A DNA stretch of 64,000 nt from assembly GCA_012032575.1 (NCBI GenBank), contig JAAUSP010000001.1, positions 1 through 64,000 on the forward strand. Reading direction: 5' to 3'. Of this stretch, positions 27,386 through 35,838 are shown in pieces (within the stretch, counting starts at the first letter, position 1; every line of letters begins with the position of its first letter). The DNA comes from Anaerolineales bacterium. GTDB lineage: Bacteria; Chloroflexota; Anaerolineae; 4572-78; J111. The notes beneath the pieces are model-generated. The model made no database searches. It saw only the letters and a program-made list of their open reading frames with translations, and was not told the DNA's origin. The position numbers were made by a program, and so were the translations under genes.

Positions 27386-28288
27386 GTGGTCCATCTGATC
27401 GAGTCAGGCGTATTGCAAGATCGCACCATGCTAACCGGCCCGGACGAAAAGAGCCTCAATGAAAAGCAAACGGTGACACTCAACCGGCCTCAAGGTCCGC
27501 TGGTCGTGGACGTTTGGCCGGCCCGAACCCCCGGCGCAGTGACGCCGGTCCTCCTGATCCACGGTTGGGGTGGGACCGGCAGCTATTGGCAGAGCACCGC
27601 CCGCTCGCTGTCGCAGACCGCCCGTGTCTATGTACCGGATTTACCGGGAACGGGGCGCTCGCAGCCGGTGTGGCCGGCCCAGGATATGTTCGCCCAGGTA
27701 GCCTCGCTCAACTCCATGCTGGATGCGTTTGGCCTTGACAAAGTGCAGGTGGTCGGCCATTCCATGGGCGCGGCTATGGCCGTGCTGCTGGCCGATCTGG
27801 CCCCGGAGCGGGTCGAGCGGCTGGCGCTGACCTCGATGTGTTTCTTCTTGAACAAGCAGCAGATGGAACTTTACACTTCCATTATGAGTTTTATTCAGCT
27901 CGGCATGCGTGTCCGGTATGAGTGGATGGCATCCCTGCCCGGCCTGCCCCAAATGATAGCGACCCGCTATTTTTATCGCATTCCACGCGATAAGGCGCTG
28001 CTGCGCCAGGGCTTCCTGGATTATTTGCAGTTGGATTTTGATACGGCGGTAGCCTGCGCCAATAACGCCACCGATCCCCGCATCGAAGCCGCCGGGGCGC
28101 AGATCAAGGTTCCAACGATTTTAATTCCCTGCCGCCAGGACCAGGTTATGCCTTTGGAAAACGTCGAATACAGCGCCCAGCGAATTCCCGACTGCCAGGT
28201 TCGCTGGATTGACCAATGCGGCCACCTGCCAATGGTCGAAAAACCGGCCCAATATATGGCTATTTTGCACAACTTTCTGAAACTGTGA
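27386..28288 (+). CDS. Alpha/beta-hydrolase fold protein
   Basis: A 300-residue hydrolase. The oxyanion segment LLIHGWGGTGSYW, the nucleophile elbow VVGHSMGAAMAVLLADLAPERV, a late acid (PCRQDQVMPLE) and the final His (IDQCGHLPMVEKP) make a complete catalytic triad. It resembles small esterases, C-C bond hydrolases or proline-iminopeptidase-like proteins, and the substrate is unknown. GTG 27386 is the first start in the open frame. The same frame continues upstream through one TGA to CTG 27305 behind AAGGAGG, so a longer N-terminus with one in-frame stop cannot be excluded. Its stop overlaps the next gene. Confidence 0.85.
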   Translation: MVHLIESGVLQDRTMLTGPDEKSLNEKQTVTLNRPQGPLVVDVWPARTPGAVTPVLLIHGWGGTGSYWQSTARSLSQTARVYVPDLPGTGRSQPVWPAQDMFAQVASLNSMLDAFGLDKVQVVGHSMGAAMAVLLADLAPERVERLALTSMCFFLNKQQMELYTSIMSFIQLGMRVRYEWMASLPGLPQMIATRYFYRIPRDKALLRQGFLDYLQLDFDTAVACANNATDPRIEAAGAQIKVPTILIPCRQDQVMPLENVEYSAQRIPDCQVRWIDQCGHLPMVEKPAQYMAILHNFLKL

Positions 28289-29206
28289 AGATAACCGGCC
28301 CATCCAGTGCAACCGAGATTCGCCTGCCCTGGTGATTTTTGGGTTTATTGGGGTTGCCCTTATCACCGACAAGATCGCCAATCGCATCTACCTGCGCCGC
28401 CTCGACCCGCGCCCGGAGATCGAACATGATGGACCGGTTCCCTTTACCGTCACCCAGCCCATGCAGGCGCTGACCCCATCCGGCCTGGTGGTGACGTTTT
28501 TGCCTGAAGACCCGCCCCCCGCTGCCACCCGAACGGTCACACCGGGGGTGGCAGCGGGCGAATTGGTCGCACCGGATGACCTGGCCCGGTTGGAAGGCAT
28601 TGGCCCAAAGATAAAATCGGTACTGGCGGCGGCGGGACCGGCTGTGCTGCGCACCTACAAGGGACTGCGCGATAACGGGTCGCTGGAGGGCAAGCACCTG
28701 ATTGTTGTCTCCACCGCCGAAAGCGAAATGATCGGCTCCGACCTGTTGGATTTGGTGACCAAAATGAAGCCGGGATCCACCTTCTTCCACAGCCAATCCC
28801 TCTCCGACGATGAATGGACCGGGCGTGACCGGGTTTTACAATGGTTGTGTGACAATTATGGCCGCGACCAGGCCGCCGGTCGCGCAACCGGGCAACCTGC
28901 CCTGGCAACTCGAAGCCAAAGCCCGGCTCGATATCGCCCTGGATACGATACCTTTTCTATCCCGTATTTCGGCCAGCCGTGAGTTACAGATGCAGGTCGA
29001 GTCGCTGGCCCAGGCCGAGAAACGGGGTCGTCGCCAAGTGGAGCACCGAAATTGCTTTTATGCTGATCCACGGCTGGACTGGGGTGGGCACGCTGGCCGG
29101 GATGTTTACCAAGAGCCTCCGCCGCCACGCCCAGCTTGATCTATTGGATGATCCGGTCTGGCGGGTGGGGATGATGCCGGTGGTCATTCCGCTGCCAGTG
29201 CGATAA
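28285..29206 (+). CDS. Membrane-anchored hypothetical protein with helix-hairpin-helix motif, at least three frame breaks
   Basis: I do not recognise the full protein. GTG 28285 overlaps the hydrolase stop and begins MKITGPSSATEIRLP. After one restored C near 28327 it continues with a hydrophobic anchor (LVIFGFIGVALITDKIANRIYL). The central part has VAPDDLARLEGIGPKIKSVLAAAG, which matches a single helix-hairpin-helix unit. Later parts, in two further frames, read GKHLIVVSTAESEMIGSDLLDLVTKM and VVAKWSTEIAFMLIHGWTGVGTLAGMF. The reconstructed length is about 306 residues. The position next to a hydrolase gives no clear role. It may be a true decaying gene or an error-rich stretch. Confidence 0.55.
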
Positions 29207-29279
29207 ACAAAGGTCCACAATATTTGGAATCGCTGGCAACCAATAATGCGATTAGACCAAATCATTGAGATTGGATATA

Positions 29280-30568
29280 CTGCTCAGTTAAGTTAGATTT
29301 TACTTAAATTACAAAAGGGCGTAAGGTTACGCCCATGAGCAAACATAGAGAAGTAACTTTAATAACCGAAGAAAGAGAACGTCTGGAAGGGATCATCTCT
29401 AGTGGCGATGAACCGGCTCGAACGCAAACGCGAGCACGGATCCTGTTACTGACGGATCACAGTCAAGGGAAGCATTGGACCGATAAAGCCATCGCGGCGG
29501 CCTTGTTATGCAGTCAGAAAACGGGGGTCAATGTGCGGCAACGGTATGTCGAGGCAGGTTTGGAGGCAGCCTTGTATGACAAACCTCGACCGGGCCAGAC
29601 CCCCAAACTAACGGGGGAGGTAGAGGCAAAACTGACCTTGCTGGCCTGTAGTGATCCACCCGAAGGCTATGCCCGCTGGACGATGCGCCTGTTGGCCGAT
29701 AAACTGGTGGAACTAGAAGTGGTGGAAGCCATCAGCCACGTGGCCGTGTGGGAGCGATTAAAAAAAACAAATTACTGCCTTGGCGGGTAAAAAGCTGGTG
29801 CATTGGTCAACCTTCCGCGCGATTTGTGGCCAGGATGGAAGATGTCCTGGAGGTGTATCATCGCCCTTACGACCCCAAACGCCCCATGGTCTGCTTGGAT
29901 GAAATCAGCAAAACCTTGCACGATACGCCGCAGGGCACGTTACCGATGGAGCCGGGTCAAGTGGCTCGCCAGGATTATCAATTCACCCGCAATGGCAGTA
30001 TCAACCTGTTTATGAAAGTTGAACCCCTGCGAGGCTGGCGGAAAGTCCGGGTGACGGATCGTCGGACCAGTCTCGATTTTGCCGAGGAGTTACGCAGTTT
30101 GGTGGATGAGGATTATCCCGAGGCCGACGTGGTCGTGCTGATCACGGATAACCTTAACACTCATAGCCCGGCTTGCCTGTACGAAGCTTTCCCACCGGCT
30201 GAAGCCCGACGGATTGCCGCCAAACTTGAGTGGCATTACACCCCCGAGCACGGTTCCTGGCTCAATGTGGCTGAATGTGAATTGTCGGTCTTAGCCCGTC
30301 AGTGCTTAAATCGCCGTATCCCTGATAAGGAGACCCTTATTCCCGAAGTGGCGGCCTGGGAGCAGAAACGAAATGCCGCCCAGGTACCCATCCAGTGGCA
30401 ATTCACCACCTCTGATGCTCGCATCAAACTTAGACGTCTCTATCCAGTTATTAAGGTGCAAAATTCAACTTAACGAAGCAATACTGCTCAGTTAGGCTGA
30501 ATTTTACGTATTTTTGTTAGGCATTTTAGTCGAGTGCGCAAAGTGTAAAATCTAACATAACTGAGCAG
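29280..30568 (+). mobile_element. IS630-family insertion sequence
   Basis: The left end TACTGCTCAGTTAAGTTAG (from the TA at 29278) and the right end, read on the minus strand as TACTGCTCAGTTATGTTAG (from 30570), are near-identical terminal inverted repeats of about 28 bp. Both include ATTTTAC further in. A TA dinucleotide flanks each side, as expected for IS630/Tc1-type target duplication. It contains a two-frame transposase. The element sits exactly where the catabolic region ends and the flagellar region begins. Confidence 0.9.
29335..30473 (+). CDS. IS630-family transposase, two overlapping frames (-1 frameshift at an A-run)
   Basis: Frame 1 (29335-29790) encodes an N-terminal helix-turn-helix region (TDKAIAAALLCSQKTGVNVRQRY). 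Frame 2 (open from 29748 to 30473) encodes the DDE catalytic domain: first Asp in VCLDEISK, second in VLITDNLNTH, and Glu in HGSWLNVAECELS. The frames overlap at eight A residues followed by C (29760-29768), where a -1 slip gives the continuous ERLKKNKLLPWRVKSWC. This may be programmed frameshifting, known in several IS families, or a homopolymer base loss like others in this window. The full product is about 380 residues. Confidence 0.9.
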
Positions 30569-30570
30569 TA
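30482..30570. mobile_element. 89-bp MITE-like unit sharing the IS630 ends
   Basis: It starts with TACTGCTCAGTTAGGCTGA (30482) and ends with the inverted IS end. It therefore carries both terminal repeats in only 89 bp, directly downstream of the transposase stop. It has TA at both ends. It may be a miniature derivative abutting a truncated full IS, or a duplicated left end within the IS. Confidence 0.7.
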
Positions 30571-30587
30571 GGTCTTTGCGAGTTATT

Positions 30588-30830
30588 CTACTTTTTGTGA
30601 AACAGCGGTTGCAAAACCGGTAATAATTCACCACCGGATCGAATAGGACCGTTGGCAGCACGAAGATTCTCTTCTTTTACTGTTTCATATAATTCTTGCC
30701 GCAAAATAGTCACATGAGAAGGAGCTTGAATACCTATTTTTACTTGCTCGCCATCCACAGCCAGAATAGTAATAACAATTTCATCTCCAATCATTACACT
30801 TTGATTGATTTTACGTCCCAGGACCAACAT
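30588..30830 (-). CDS. csrA: Carbon storage regulator CsrA
   Basis: An 80-residue RNA-binding regulator. The start MLVLGRKINQSVMIGDEIVITILAV and the RNA-contact segment KIGIQAPSHVTILRQELYE are canonical. A tail of about 20 residues extends beyond the minimal CsrA length. It is the last gene of the flgM-flgN-flgK-flgL-fliW-csrA unit, and its ATG overlaps the fliW stop (TGATG). In flagellated Gram-positive-type systems FliW antagonises CsrA to time flagellin translation. The same partner switch is expected here, although flagellin itself is outside the window. Confidence 0.95.
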   Translation of the reverse strand: MLVLGRKINQSVMIGDEIVITILAVDGEQVKIGIQAPSHVTILRQELYETVKEENLRAANGPIRSGGELLPVLQPLFHKK

Positions 30831-31336
30831 CAGTTTTGCTCCTTTCCTTCTTGCGATAACAGCGACTTTACAGGCAAGTCTTCAGCAGAATACAAAGTGT
30901 AACGAGTCTCATACCCTGAGTTGGATAAAATTATTTGGCGACCAATTCCAGCATTCCAATTTATTACTAAAGGCCCAAGCAAATTTACTGTTACAAAGAA
31001 AGGCTCCTCCTGTACTGATAAGATACAGTATAGGCTAAGAACACTCTCCTGTAGCCAATCTTTTCGGTTGTTATTGAATAATAGTTGAAGTGCTTGAAGG
31101 TCAGCTTGGGTTAATGAAATTTGATAATCAAGGATAATTTGCCTGGGGTCAGCGAGGATAAAAGAAAGGCGCGTATCTTCGAGCGATTGGAGCAAACATA
31201 GCGGACCACCGTCAGGATGTTTCATCAGGACAAAGCGTTTCCACTCGGTCAGACCAATAAGTCCGGCTGGGAATTCAATGGACACACCCTCTTCAGTTAG
31301 TTCAACCGATAAGGCAGGTTCAGAATTTGTCATCAT
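30830..31336 (-). CDS. fliW: Flagellar assembly factor FliW
   Basis: A 168-residue FliW. Family motifs are FPAGLIGLTEWKRFVLM, PLCLLQSLEDTRLSFILADPRQI and VTVNLLGPLVINWNAGIGRQIIL. FliW binds flagellin or CsrA and so couples flagellin pools to CsrA repression. An AAGAGGAG ribosome-binding site precedes ATG 31336. A 20-bp palindrome lies immediately upstream of that site and could affect translation. A weak sigma-28-like -10 (ACCGATAA on the minus strand at about 31393-31400) lies farther upstream. Confidence 0.93.
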   Translation of the reverse strand: MMTNSEPALSVELTEEGVSIEFPAGLIGLTEWKRFVLMKHPDGGPLCLLQSLEDTRLSFILADPRQIILDYQISLTQADLQALQLLFNNNRKDWLQESVLSLYCILSVQEEPFFVTVNLLGPLVINWNAGIGRQIILSNSGYETRYTLYSAEDLPVKSLLSQEGKEQN

Positions 31337-31357
31337 TCTATAAACTCCTCTTGTAGA

Positions 31358-31377
31358 TAGACAAAATTTTTTGTCTA
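31358..31377. promoter_or_regulatory. Palindrome before the fliW ribosome-binding site
   Basis: TAGACAAAA and TTTTGTCTA are perfect 9-bp arms with a 2-bp centre. The element ends about 6 nt before the fliW Shine-Dalgarno on the minus strand. It could be an operator or a hairpin affecting fliW translation. It is a poor terminator candidate on the minus strand because no T-run follows. Confidence 0.5.
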
Positions 31378-31466
31378 CTCTCTACTTTATCGGTTACTTT
31401 AACACACAACTTCACCTTTTTGCATAAACTTTAGGTGAAGGTAAGGTAAAGGAAATATAAATCAGT

Positions 31467-32369
31467 CTACCTCAAAAAGTCTAATAGTGACATATTTAAG
31501 GTTTTGGCATTAACCTGTAAGGCCGCTTCATAGGCAAACTGTTGCTGATTCAACTGACTGATTACTTCGGCCATATCAGCATCCTCGGCTTTAGATAACA
31601 ACTCCTGCAACCCAACTTGAGCCGCTTCAACACGACTAGTAGTGGTTTCCAAACGGCGAATCTTAGTACCAACGCCAGCCTGCAAATCAAACAAATCAGT
31701 CATTTGATTTTTCAAATCTGTGACTTTTGCATTTACATCTCCAACAACAAAAGGAGTGGTCTGAAGGTCGTTACGCAAATCAAGAAGAGTGCTAAAAATA
31801 CTGCTAAAGGCAGAGTCTCCCTGAACATTAATGGCCATATTTACACTGGGTTCCACCTCCCGAATGATTTGTCCTGTGTCGCCATCGTAATTTACAGAAG
31901 TAATGGATCTGGTAGTTGGATCACGGTTGATACTAAATGCGGGACTATCAATTTGAAACCCCGAAAAAAGGTAATGATCACCATGACGAGAGTTTCCCAG
32001 CGCAACAGCTTGTTCCAACAGTCCTTCAACCTCAGTTGCCAAGGATTGTCGTTCATCTGGTCCTTGAGTTTCATTTGCCCCGCGAAGAGCCAAATCTTGA
32101 GTTCGAATCAGAATATCTCCCACATCACTCAAAGCTTTATCTGTGGCATTCAGCCAGTCAGAACTCATCGAGGCATTATGTAATACTGCTTCACCATTTT
32201 GAAGACGCGCCCGGAACCCAAGCGATTGTTCTACCGCAAAAGGGTCATCTTCAGGACGAAGTACTCGTTTTGTAGTTACTGCCTGTTTTTGGATATCGGC
32301 TAATCTTCGCATATTAGCCTGCATTCCGTCAATAGCGGTTTGATTAAGCATTTGGTGAGTGATACGCAT
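31467..32369 (-). CDS. flgL: Flagellar hook-associated protein 3 FlgL
   Basis: A 300-residue hook-filament junction protein. The flagellin-like N-terminus MRITHQMLNQTAIDGMQANMRRLADIQKQ and the C-terminal helix ISQLNQQQFAYEAALQVNAKTLNMSLLDFL are typical. The middle contains GNSRHGDHYLFSGFQ. It is a little shorter than most FlgL proteins. It is exported by the flagellar type III system and links hook to filament with FlgK. It lies 91 bp downstream of flgK in the sigma-28-driven unit. Confidence 0.93.
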   Translation of the reverse strand: MRITHQMLNQTAIDGMQANMRRLADIQKQAVTTKRVLRPEDDPFAVEQSLGFRARLQNGEAVLHNASMSSDWLNATDKALSDVGDILIRTQDLALRGANETQGPDERQSLATEVEGLLEQAVALGNSRHGDHYLFSGFQIDSPAFSINRDPTTRSITSVNYDGDTGQIIREVEPSVNMAINVQGDSAFSSIFSTLLDLRNDLQTTPFVVGDVNAKVTDLKNQMTDLFDLQAGVGTKIRRLETTTSRVEAAQVGLQELLSKAEDADMAEVISQLNQQQFAYEAALQVNAKTLNMSLLDFLR

Positions 32370-32460
32370 GATGATAATCCTTGAGGTCAGAGTAATAAAA
32401 TAAACGATTAATTGAAGAGCCTATGCCTTAATAAGATATATTCCTTGGCTTTGCCCTATA

Positions 32461-34638
32461 TTAGCGACCCACTACTCCCATACCATTGATAACTTTATCT
32501 AACATTTCATCTACTGTTGTCATTACACGGGCAGCAGCTTGGTAAGTACGTTGGTATTCGAGCATGTAAACCATCTCCTCATCCAACGACACTCCAGCGA
32601 TTTCATCCTGTCTTGTTTGTAGATGTTGCGCCAACAACTCGTGGTTATGAGTCACGACACCAGCTTGTTGAGCCTCTTGGCCCAACTCAGCAACAGTGGC
32701 TCGATAGAAATCGCCAACAGTAGTAGTGCCACCGTTAAGTAGAGTTGCACTTTGTAGTTGAGCAATTCCTAAGGCAATTGAACCATCTCCAGGACTGTTA
32801 GCTGCGGCGGCAGTGGCAATGCGATTGTAATCAGCGGTGATATAAGCACTGACGTCTATATTGCGTGCCCCTGTGCCACTGAAAAAGTTACCAAGACTCA
32901 CGCTAGCTGCACCGGACCCCAGAGTACCTACCTGAGTACCACGAGCTGTATAAGCAGCATTTGCGGCTGGAATAGGGGGTGGGGTGGCTGAACCGCCACG
33001 GATTGCGTCCACATAAGGGCCACCACTAAACTGAATGGTTAAGCCTCGTTGGGTATTGAAACTGTTTGGTGCCCCAGGGATAGACTGCCAGTTGCTGGTC
33101 AGGGAACCATCGGCAGCAGCGCTGTCGTAAGTTGAGATTGGATTGCCCGCTGCGTTGACCAAACGAAATTCAGGTGTACCTGCATTATCCCGGGTTTCAA
33201 CATAATAAGTATCGCTCGGCAATTCAGGTGTACCCTGAGCTACGCCGCTCAGGGTCAGGCCGCTTACGTTTATGTTAGTATTGATACTGCTTAAGTTGTG
33301 ATCAGCTAAAGGAGCAAAATCGATGGCCAAACCACGCCCAGTATCAAATGTATTTCCTTGAACCAAACTAAAAGCTTGCCAATTTGAAGTGGTGCTTGTG
33401 CCGGCCTGACTAGCATCGTCTATTGTGACAGATTGACCGGTAGAATCAACCAGCCGAAATTCGAGCACATTATTGCTATCGCGAATTTCAACACTATAGG
33501 TTCCATCAGCTAACCCGGTTAAACCTGACCATACGGGTGCCGTGGAAAATCCATTCACAGTACCAGGCACAGCACCAGATCCGGTCAACCCTCCGCCCGT
33601 AGCACCATTTAAACCAAAACCCGTTTGGTGAAGTCCATTAACAGCACCAATAAGAGCGTTTGCCATTGTATCAAGTTGACCCATTTTTTCTGACAACAAA
33701 AGATCGCGAGCAATTAACGTTCCGCCCAGTTCGCCACCCAAGCGATCAACTGCTGTGGATGATAGACCCCCTTCAAGAACAACACCATTAATTTGTGCTG
33801 TAGCACCTGTATCAGCCCAAACAACCTTATTGAGCATGAAACCCGTGCTTGCCTGAGTATTAGTTGGGTCAGGTTGTACTGCGAGTTCTGATACAGCCTG
33901 GTCTACTATTAGCCACTTGCCACCTAAATTGACTGTTACAGAACCTGTTTCTGTTTGGTGCGCATCAATATTAATAATACCACCCAATTCATTCAGCAGT
34001 TTGTTTTGTTCATCTCGCAAATCATTAGGTTGTTGGCCTAAAGCCTGTACTCCGCGAATAGTTCCGTTCAGTTCAGCAATTTGATGGGATAAATCATTGA
34101 TACGTTGAACCTGCATGCTTACTTGATCATCTAATTCTCCCTGGTAGGTACCAAGCTGACGAAAAGTTTCGCGGATCGAAGAAGTAAAAGCAGTAGCAGT
34201 TTCGGCTACATGGGCACGCGTCGCAGCACTATCCGGGCTGGTAGCCAGATTTTGCCAAGAATTCCAGAATGCGCTTAAGTTGCTACTAATACCAGTATCC
34301 GAAGGTTCATTAAAAGCTACTTCAATTTGCTGTAATGCATCCCGACGAACTTCCCAACCTTTAAGCATAAATGTTTCTTGACGAATTTGACTGTCAAGGA
34401 AATCAGAACGGTAACGTTGTATCTTTTCAACAGTGACCCCAGTACCAACTTGACCTATAGTCTGATTACGATTGGCAGCCGGTACTGAATATGGGTCCCC
34501 AGCAGTCAACAAGGTTTTCTGACGAGAATAGCCAGGCGTGGCCGCATTAGAGACATTGTGACCAGTCACTTCGATAGAACGCTGCATGGATTGCAAAGTT
34601 CGCAAAGCGACATTAAGACTGCCAAAAGTTGAAGTCAT
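32461..34638 (-). CDS. flgK: Flagellar hook-associated protein 1 FlgK with duplicated insert
   Basis: A 725-residue FlgK, longer than the usual 450-650. The N-terminus FGSLNVALRTLQSMQRSIEVTGHNVSNAATPGYSRQ and the C-terminal EEMVYMLEYQRTYQAAARVMTTVDEMLDKVIN are canonical. The surface-exposed middle carries two related modules. The first (about residues 379-441) has GTYSVEIRDSNNVLEFRLVD, and the second (about 477-538) has DTYYVETRDNAGTPEFRLVN. Each ends in a GRGL/QRGLxIxF segment. The duplication explains the extra length. It joins the hook to FlgL. Confidence 0.94.
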   Translation of the reverse strand: MTSTFGSLNVALRTLQSMQRSIEVTGHNVSNAATPGYSRQKTLLTAGDPYSVPAANRNQTIGQVGTGVTVEKIQRYRSDFLDSQIRQETFMLKGWEVRRDALQQIEVAFNEPSDTGISSNLSAFWNSWQNLATSPDSAATRAHVAETATAFTSSIRETFRQLGTYQGELDDQVSMQVQRINDLSHQIAELNGTIRGVQALGQQPNDLRDEQNKLLNELGGIINIDAHQTETGSVTVNLGGKWLIVDQAVSELAVQPDPTNTQASTGFMLNKVVWADTGATAQINGVVLEGGLSSTAVDRLGGELGGTLIARDLLLSEKMGQLDTMANALIGAVNGLHQTGFGLNGATGGGLTGSGAVPGTVNGFSTAPVWSGLTGLADGTYSVEIRDSNNVLEFRLVDSTGQSVTIDDASQAGTSTTSNWQAFSLVQGNTFDTGRGLAIDFAPLADHNLSSINTNINVSGLTLSGVAQGTPELPSDTYYVETRDNAGTPEFRLVNAAGNPISTYDSAAADGSLTSNWQSIPGAPNSFNTQRGLTIQFSGGPYVDAIRGGSATPPPIPAANAAYTARGTQVGTLGSGAASVSLGNFFSGTGARNIDVSAYITADYNRIATAAAANSPGDGSIALGIAQLQSATLLNGGTTTVGDFYRATVAELGQEAQQAGVVTHNHELLAQHLQTRQDEIAGVSLDEEMVYMLEYQRTYQAAARVMTTVDEMLDKVINGMGVVGR

Positions 34639-34714
34639 TGTCAGTATCCTATCTTAAAATTAGGTAGGTAAAACAAAAAACGGTAACAAGGAATTAGATT
34701 TTTTATAGCTATAA

Positions 34715-35233
34715 TTACACCTGCCAATTAAAAACATTCCCGGCTGACGAAGGGGGTGTAAGATGAGCAGAAATACCATTGGTAGTGTAACCCACGCCTG
34801 CACTTGTACCGGAAAGAAGATAATTTACGGTCGCATTAACTCGAACCAACTCGGTTTGTAATAATAGTTGGTTTCCTTGATTGAGCAGGTATACCTGCTC
34901 GGTCAAATTTATAAATTCTTGGCGTAAAGTAGCCAATTTTTCCGCTACGGTTTCATCGCAAAAAGCAATAAGCTCAGATAAAGAAGGGGGGGCAGGAAGC
35001 TTTAATTTTTCCGCCAATTTGGCCATAATCTGTTGGCGTTTTTTTTCCCAATCAGCCAGTCGCTGCAATAAACTAATTTTGGCCTCAGTTGTTGCTGTTA
35101 AATCGGTTAAGTTGCCACTCTGCAATGCAATCTGTTCACATTGTGTTAGTGAGAGTAGCTGCCGATAATCTTCAACCTCATTGACCAAGTTATGATGTAA
35201 AGTGTCAACGATTGGGGTTGTTAGCAGAGTCAT
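34715..35233 (-). CDS. flgN: Flagellar export chaperone FlgN-like protein
   Basis: A helical protein of about 172 residues. ATG 35233 (MTLLTTPIVDTLHHNL) follows a GAAAGGAAG site; the frame extends to 35299, but that part overlaps flgM. The heptad-rich EDYRQLLSLTQCEQIALQSGNLTDLTATTEAKISLLQRL is characteristic of the FlgN/FliT type. FlgN chaperones FlgK and FlgL, whose genes follow directly. Sequence conservation is low in this family, so the call rests partly on position between flgM and flgK. Confidence 0.82.
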   Translation of the reverse strand: MTLLTTPIVDTLHHNLVNEVEDYRQLLSLTQCEQIALQSGNLTDLTATTEAKISLLQRLADWEKKRQQIMAKLAEKLKLPAPPSLSELIAFCDETVAEKLATLRQEFINLTEQVYLLNQGNQLLLQTELVRVNATVNYLLSGTSAGVGYTTNGISAHLTPPSSAGNVFNWQV

Positions 35234-35258
35234 AAGGCTTCCTTTCATTAAGGCCAGT

Positions 35259-35546
35259 TTATAACAGTGGTAGCAGGCGCTCGGCAAGAGTTTCAACATT
35301 GACTTGATAAGTGCCGGTGTTTAATTTATCGCGCACCGCCTCAACTACATCAACTCGAATATCAGGTGTATCTTTTACTGCCTGAAAAACACGCTGTAAA
35401 GCTTGGGCGTCACCTGATAAACTTACTTGCGCTGAAGTATTATCAATTTGATAAGCCTTCGGCCGAGCGACTTCTCCTTTACTCTCAAGACGATTAACTT
35501 CGTTGGTATAACCAGCGGAAGAGCTGGATTGAATTTTATTGATCAT
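35259..35546 (-). CDS. flgM: Anti-sigma-28 factor FlgM
   Basis: A 95-residue FlgM. The C-terminal sigma-binding part (VSLSGDAQALQRVFQAVKDTPDIRVDVVEAVRDKLNTGTYQVNVETLAERLL) is clear. The N-terminal half is polar and probably disordered, as required for export. It holds FliA inactive until the hook is finished. It is first in its operon and sits 140 bp downstream of an exact sigma-28 promoter, giving the usual negative feedback. Confidence 0.92.
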   Translation of the reverse strand: MINKIQSSSSAGYTNEVNRLESKGEVARPKAYQIDNTSAQVSLSGDAQALQRVFQAVKDTPDIRVDVVEAVRDKLNTGTYQVNVETLAERLLPLL

Positions 35547-35684
35547 TATAAGTTACGGCCTTTCCAAAATTTTTTCTGCCAAACTTGTCTGCTTTTAGCT
35601 TTTGAGCCAAGTATTGCCAAAAACAGAAAGGTGCGACAAGTTCTCCAGAAGCCGGAGATACTGATACCTTATTTTCTATAAAGT

Positions 35685-35711
35685 TTATCGGCACAATTGA
35701 GGGAATCTTTA
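35685..35711 (-). promoter_or_regulatory. Sigma-28 (FliA) promoter of the flgM operon
   Basis: Read on the minus strand: TAAA (35711-35708), exactly 15 bases, then GCCGATAA (35692-35685). Both boxes and the spacing equal the FliA consensus. It points toward flgM and is the clearest promoter in the window. Confidence 0.9.
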
Positions 35712-35838
35712 GAAGGAGTAACCAGCAACTGGCCTAAATTTCTTATTGGATTGATTAAAGCTGGGGAAGAAGGAAAAGTGGCGGTATAGGGGCAGAAGTA
35801 ACGCCCCTATACCATAGGGATACGAAAATTCTTTACAA
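35712..35838. other. Gap between the flgG end and the flgM promoter, with a hairpin (35783-35813)
   Basis: GGTATAGGGGC and GCCCCTATACC form a perfect 11-bp stem with a 9-nt loop at 35783-35813. It lies 26 bp after the flgG stop on the minus strand and is followed by a weak T-containing tract. It probably terminates the fliR-to-flgG transcript before the flgM promoter. Confidence 0.75.

Noticed and set aside
31393..31415. Sigma-28 promoter directly upstream of fliW
   Set aside because: The -10-like ACCGATAA is good, but the -35 at the right distance reads GAAG, so support is too weak for a separate feature.
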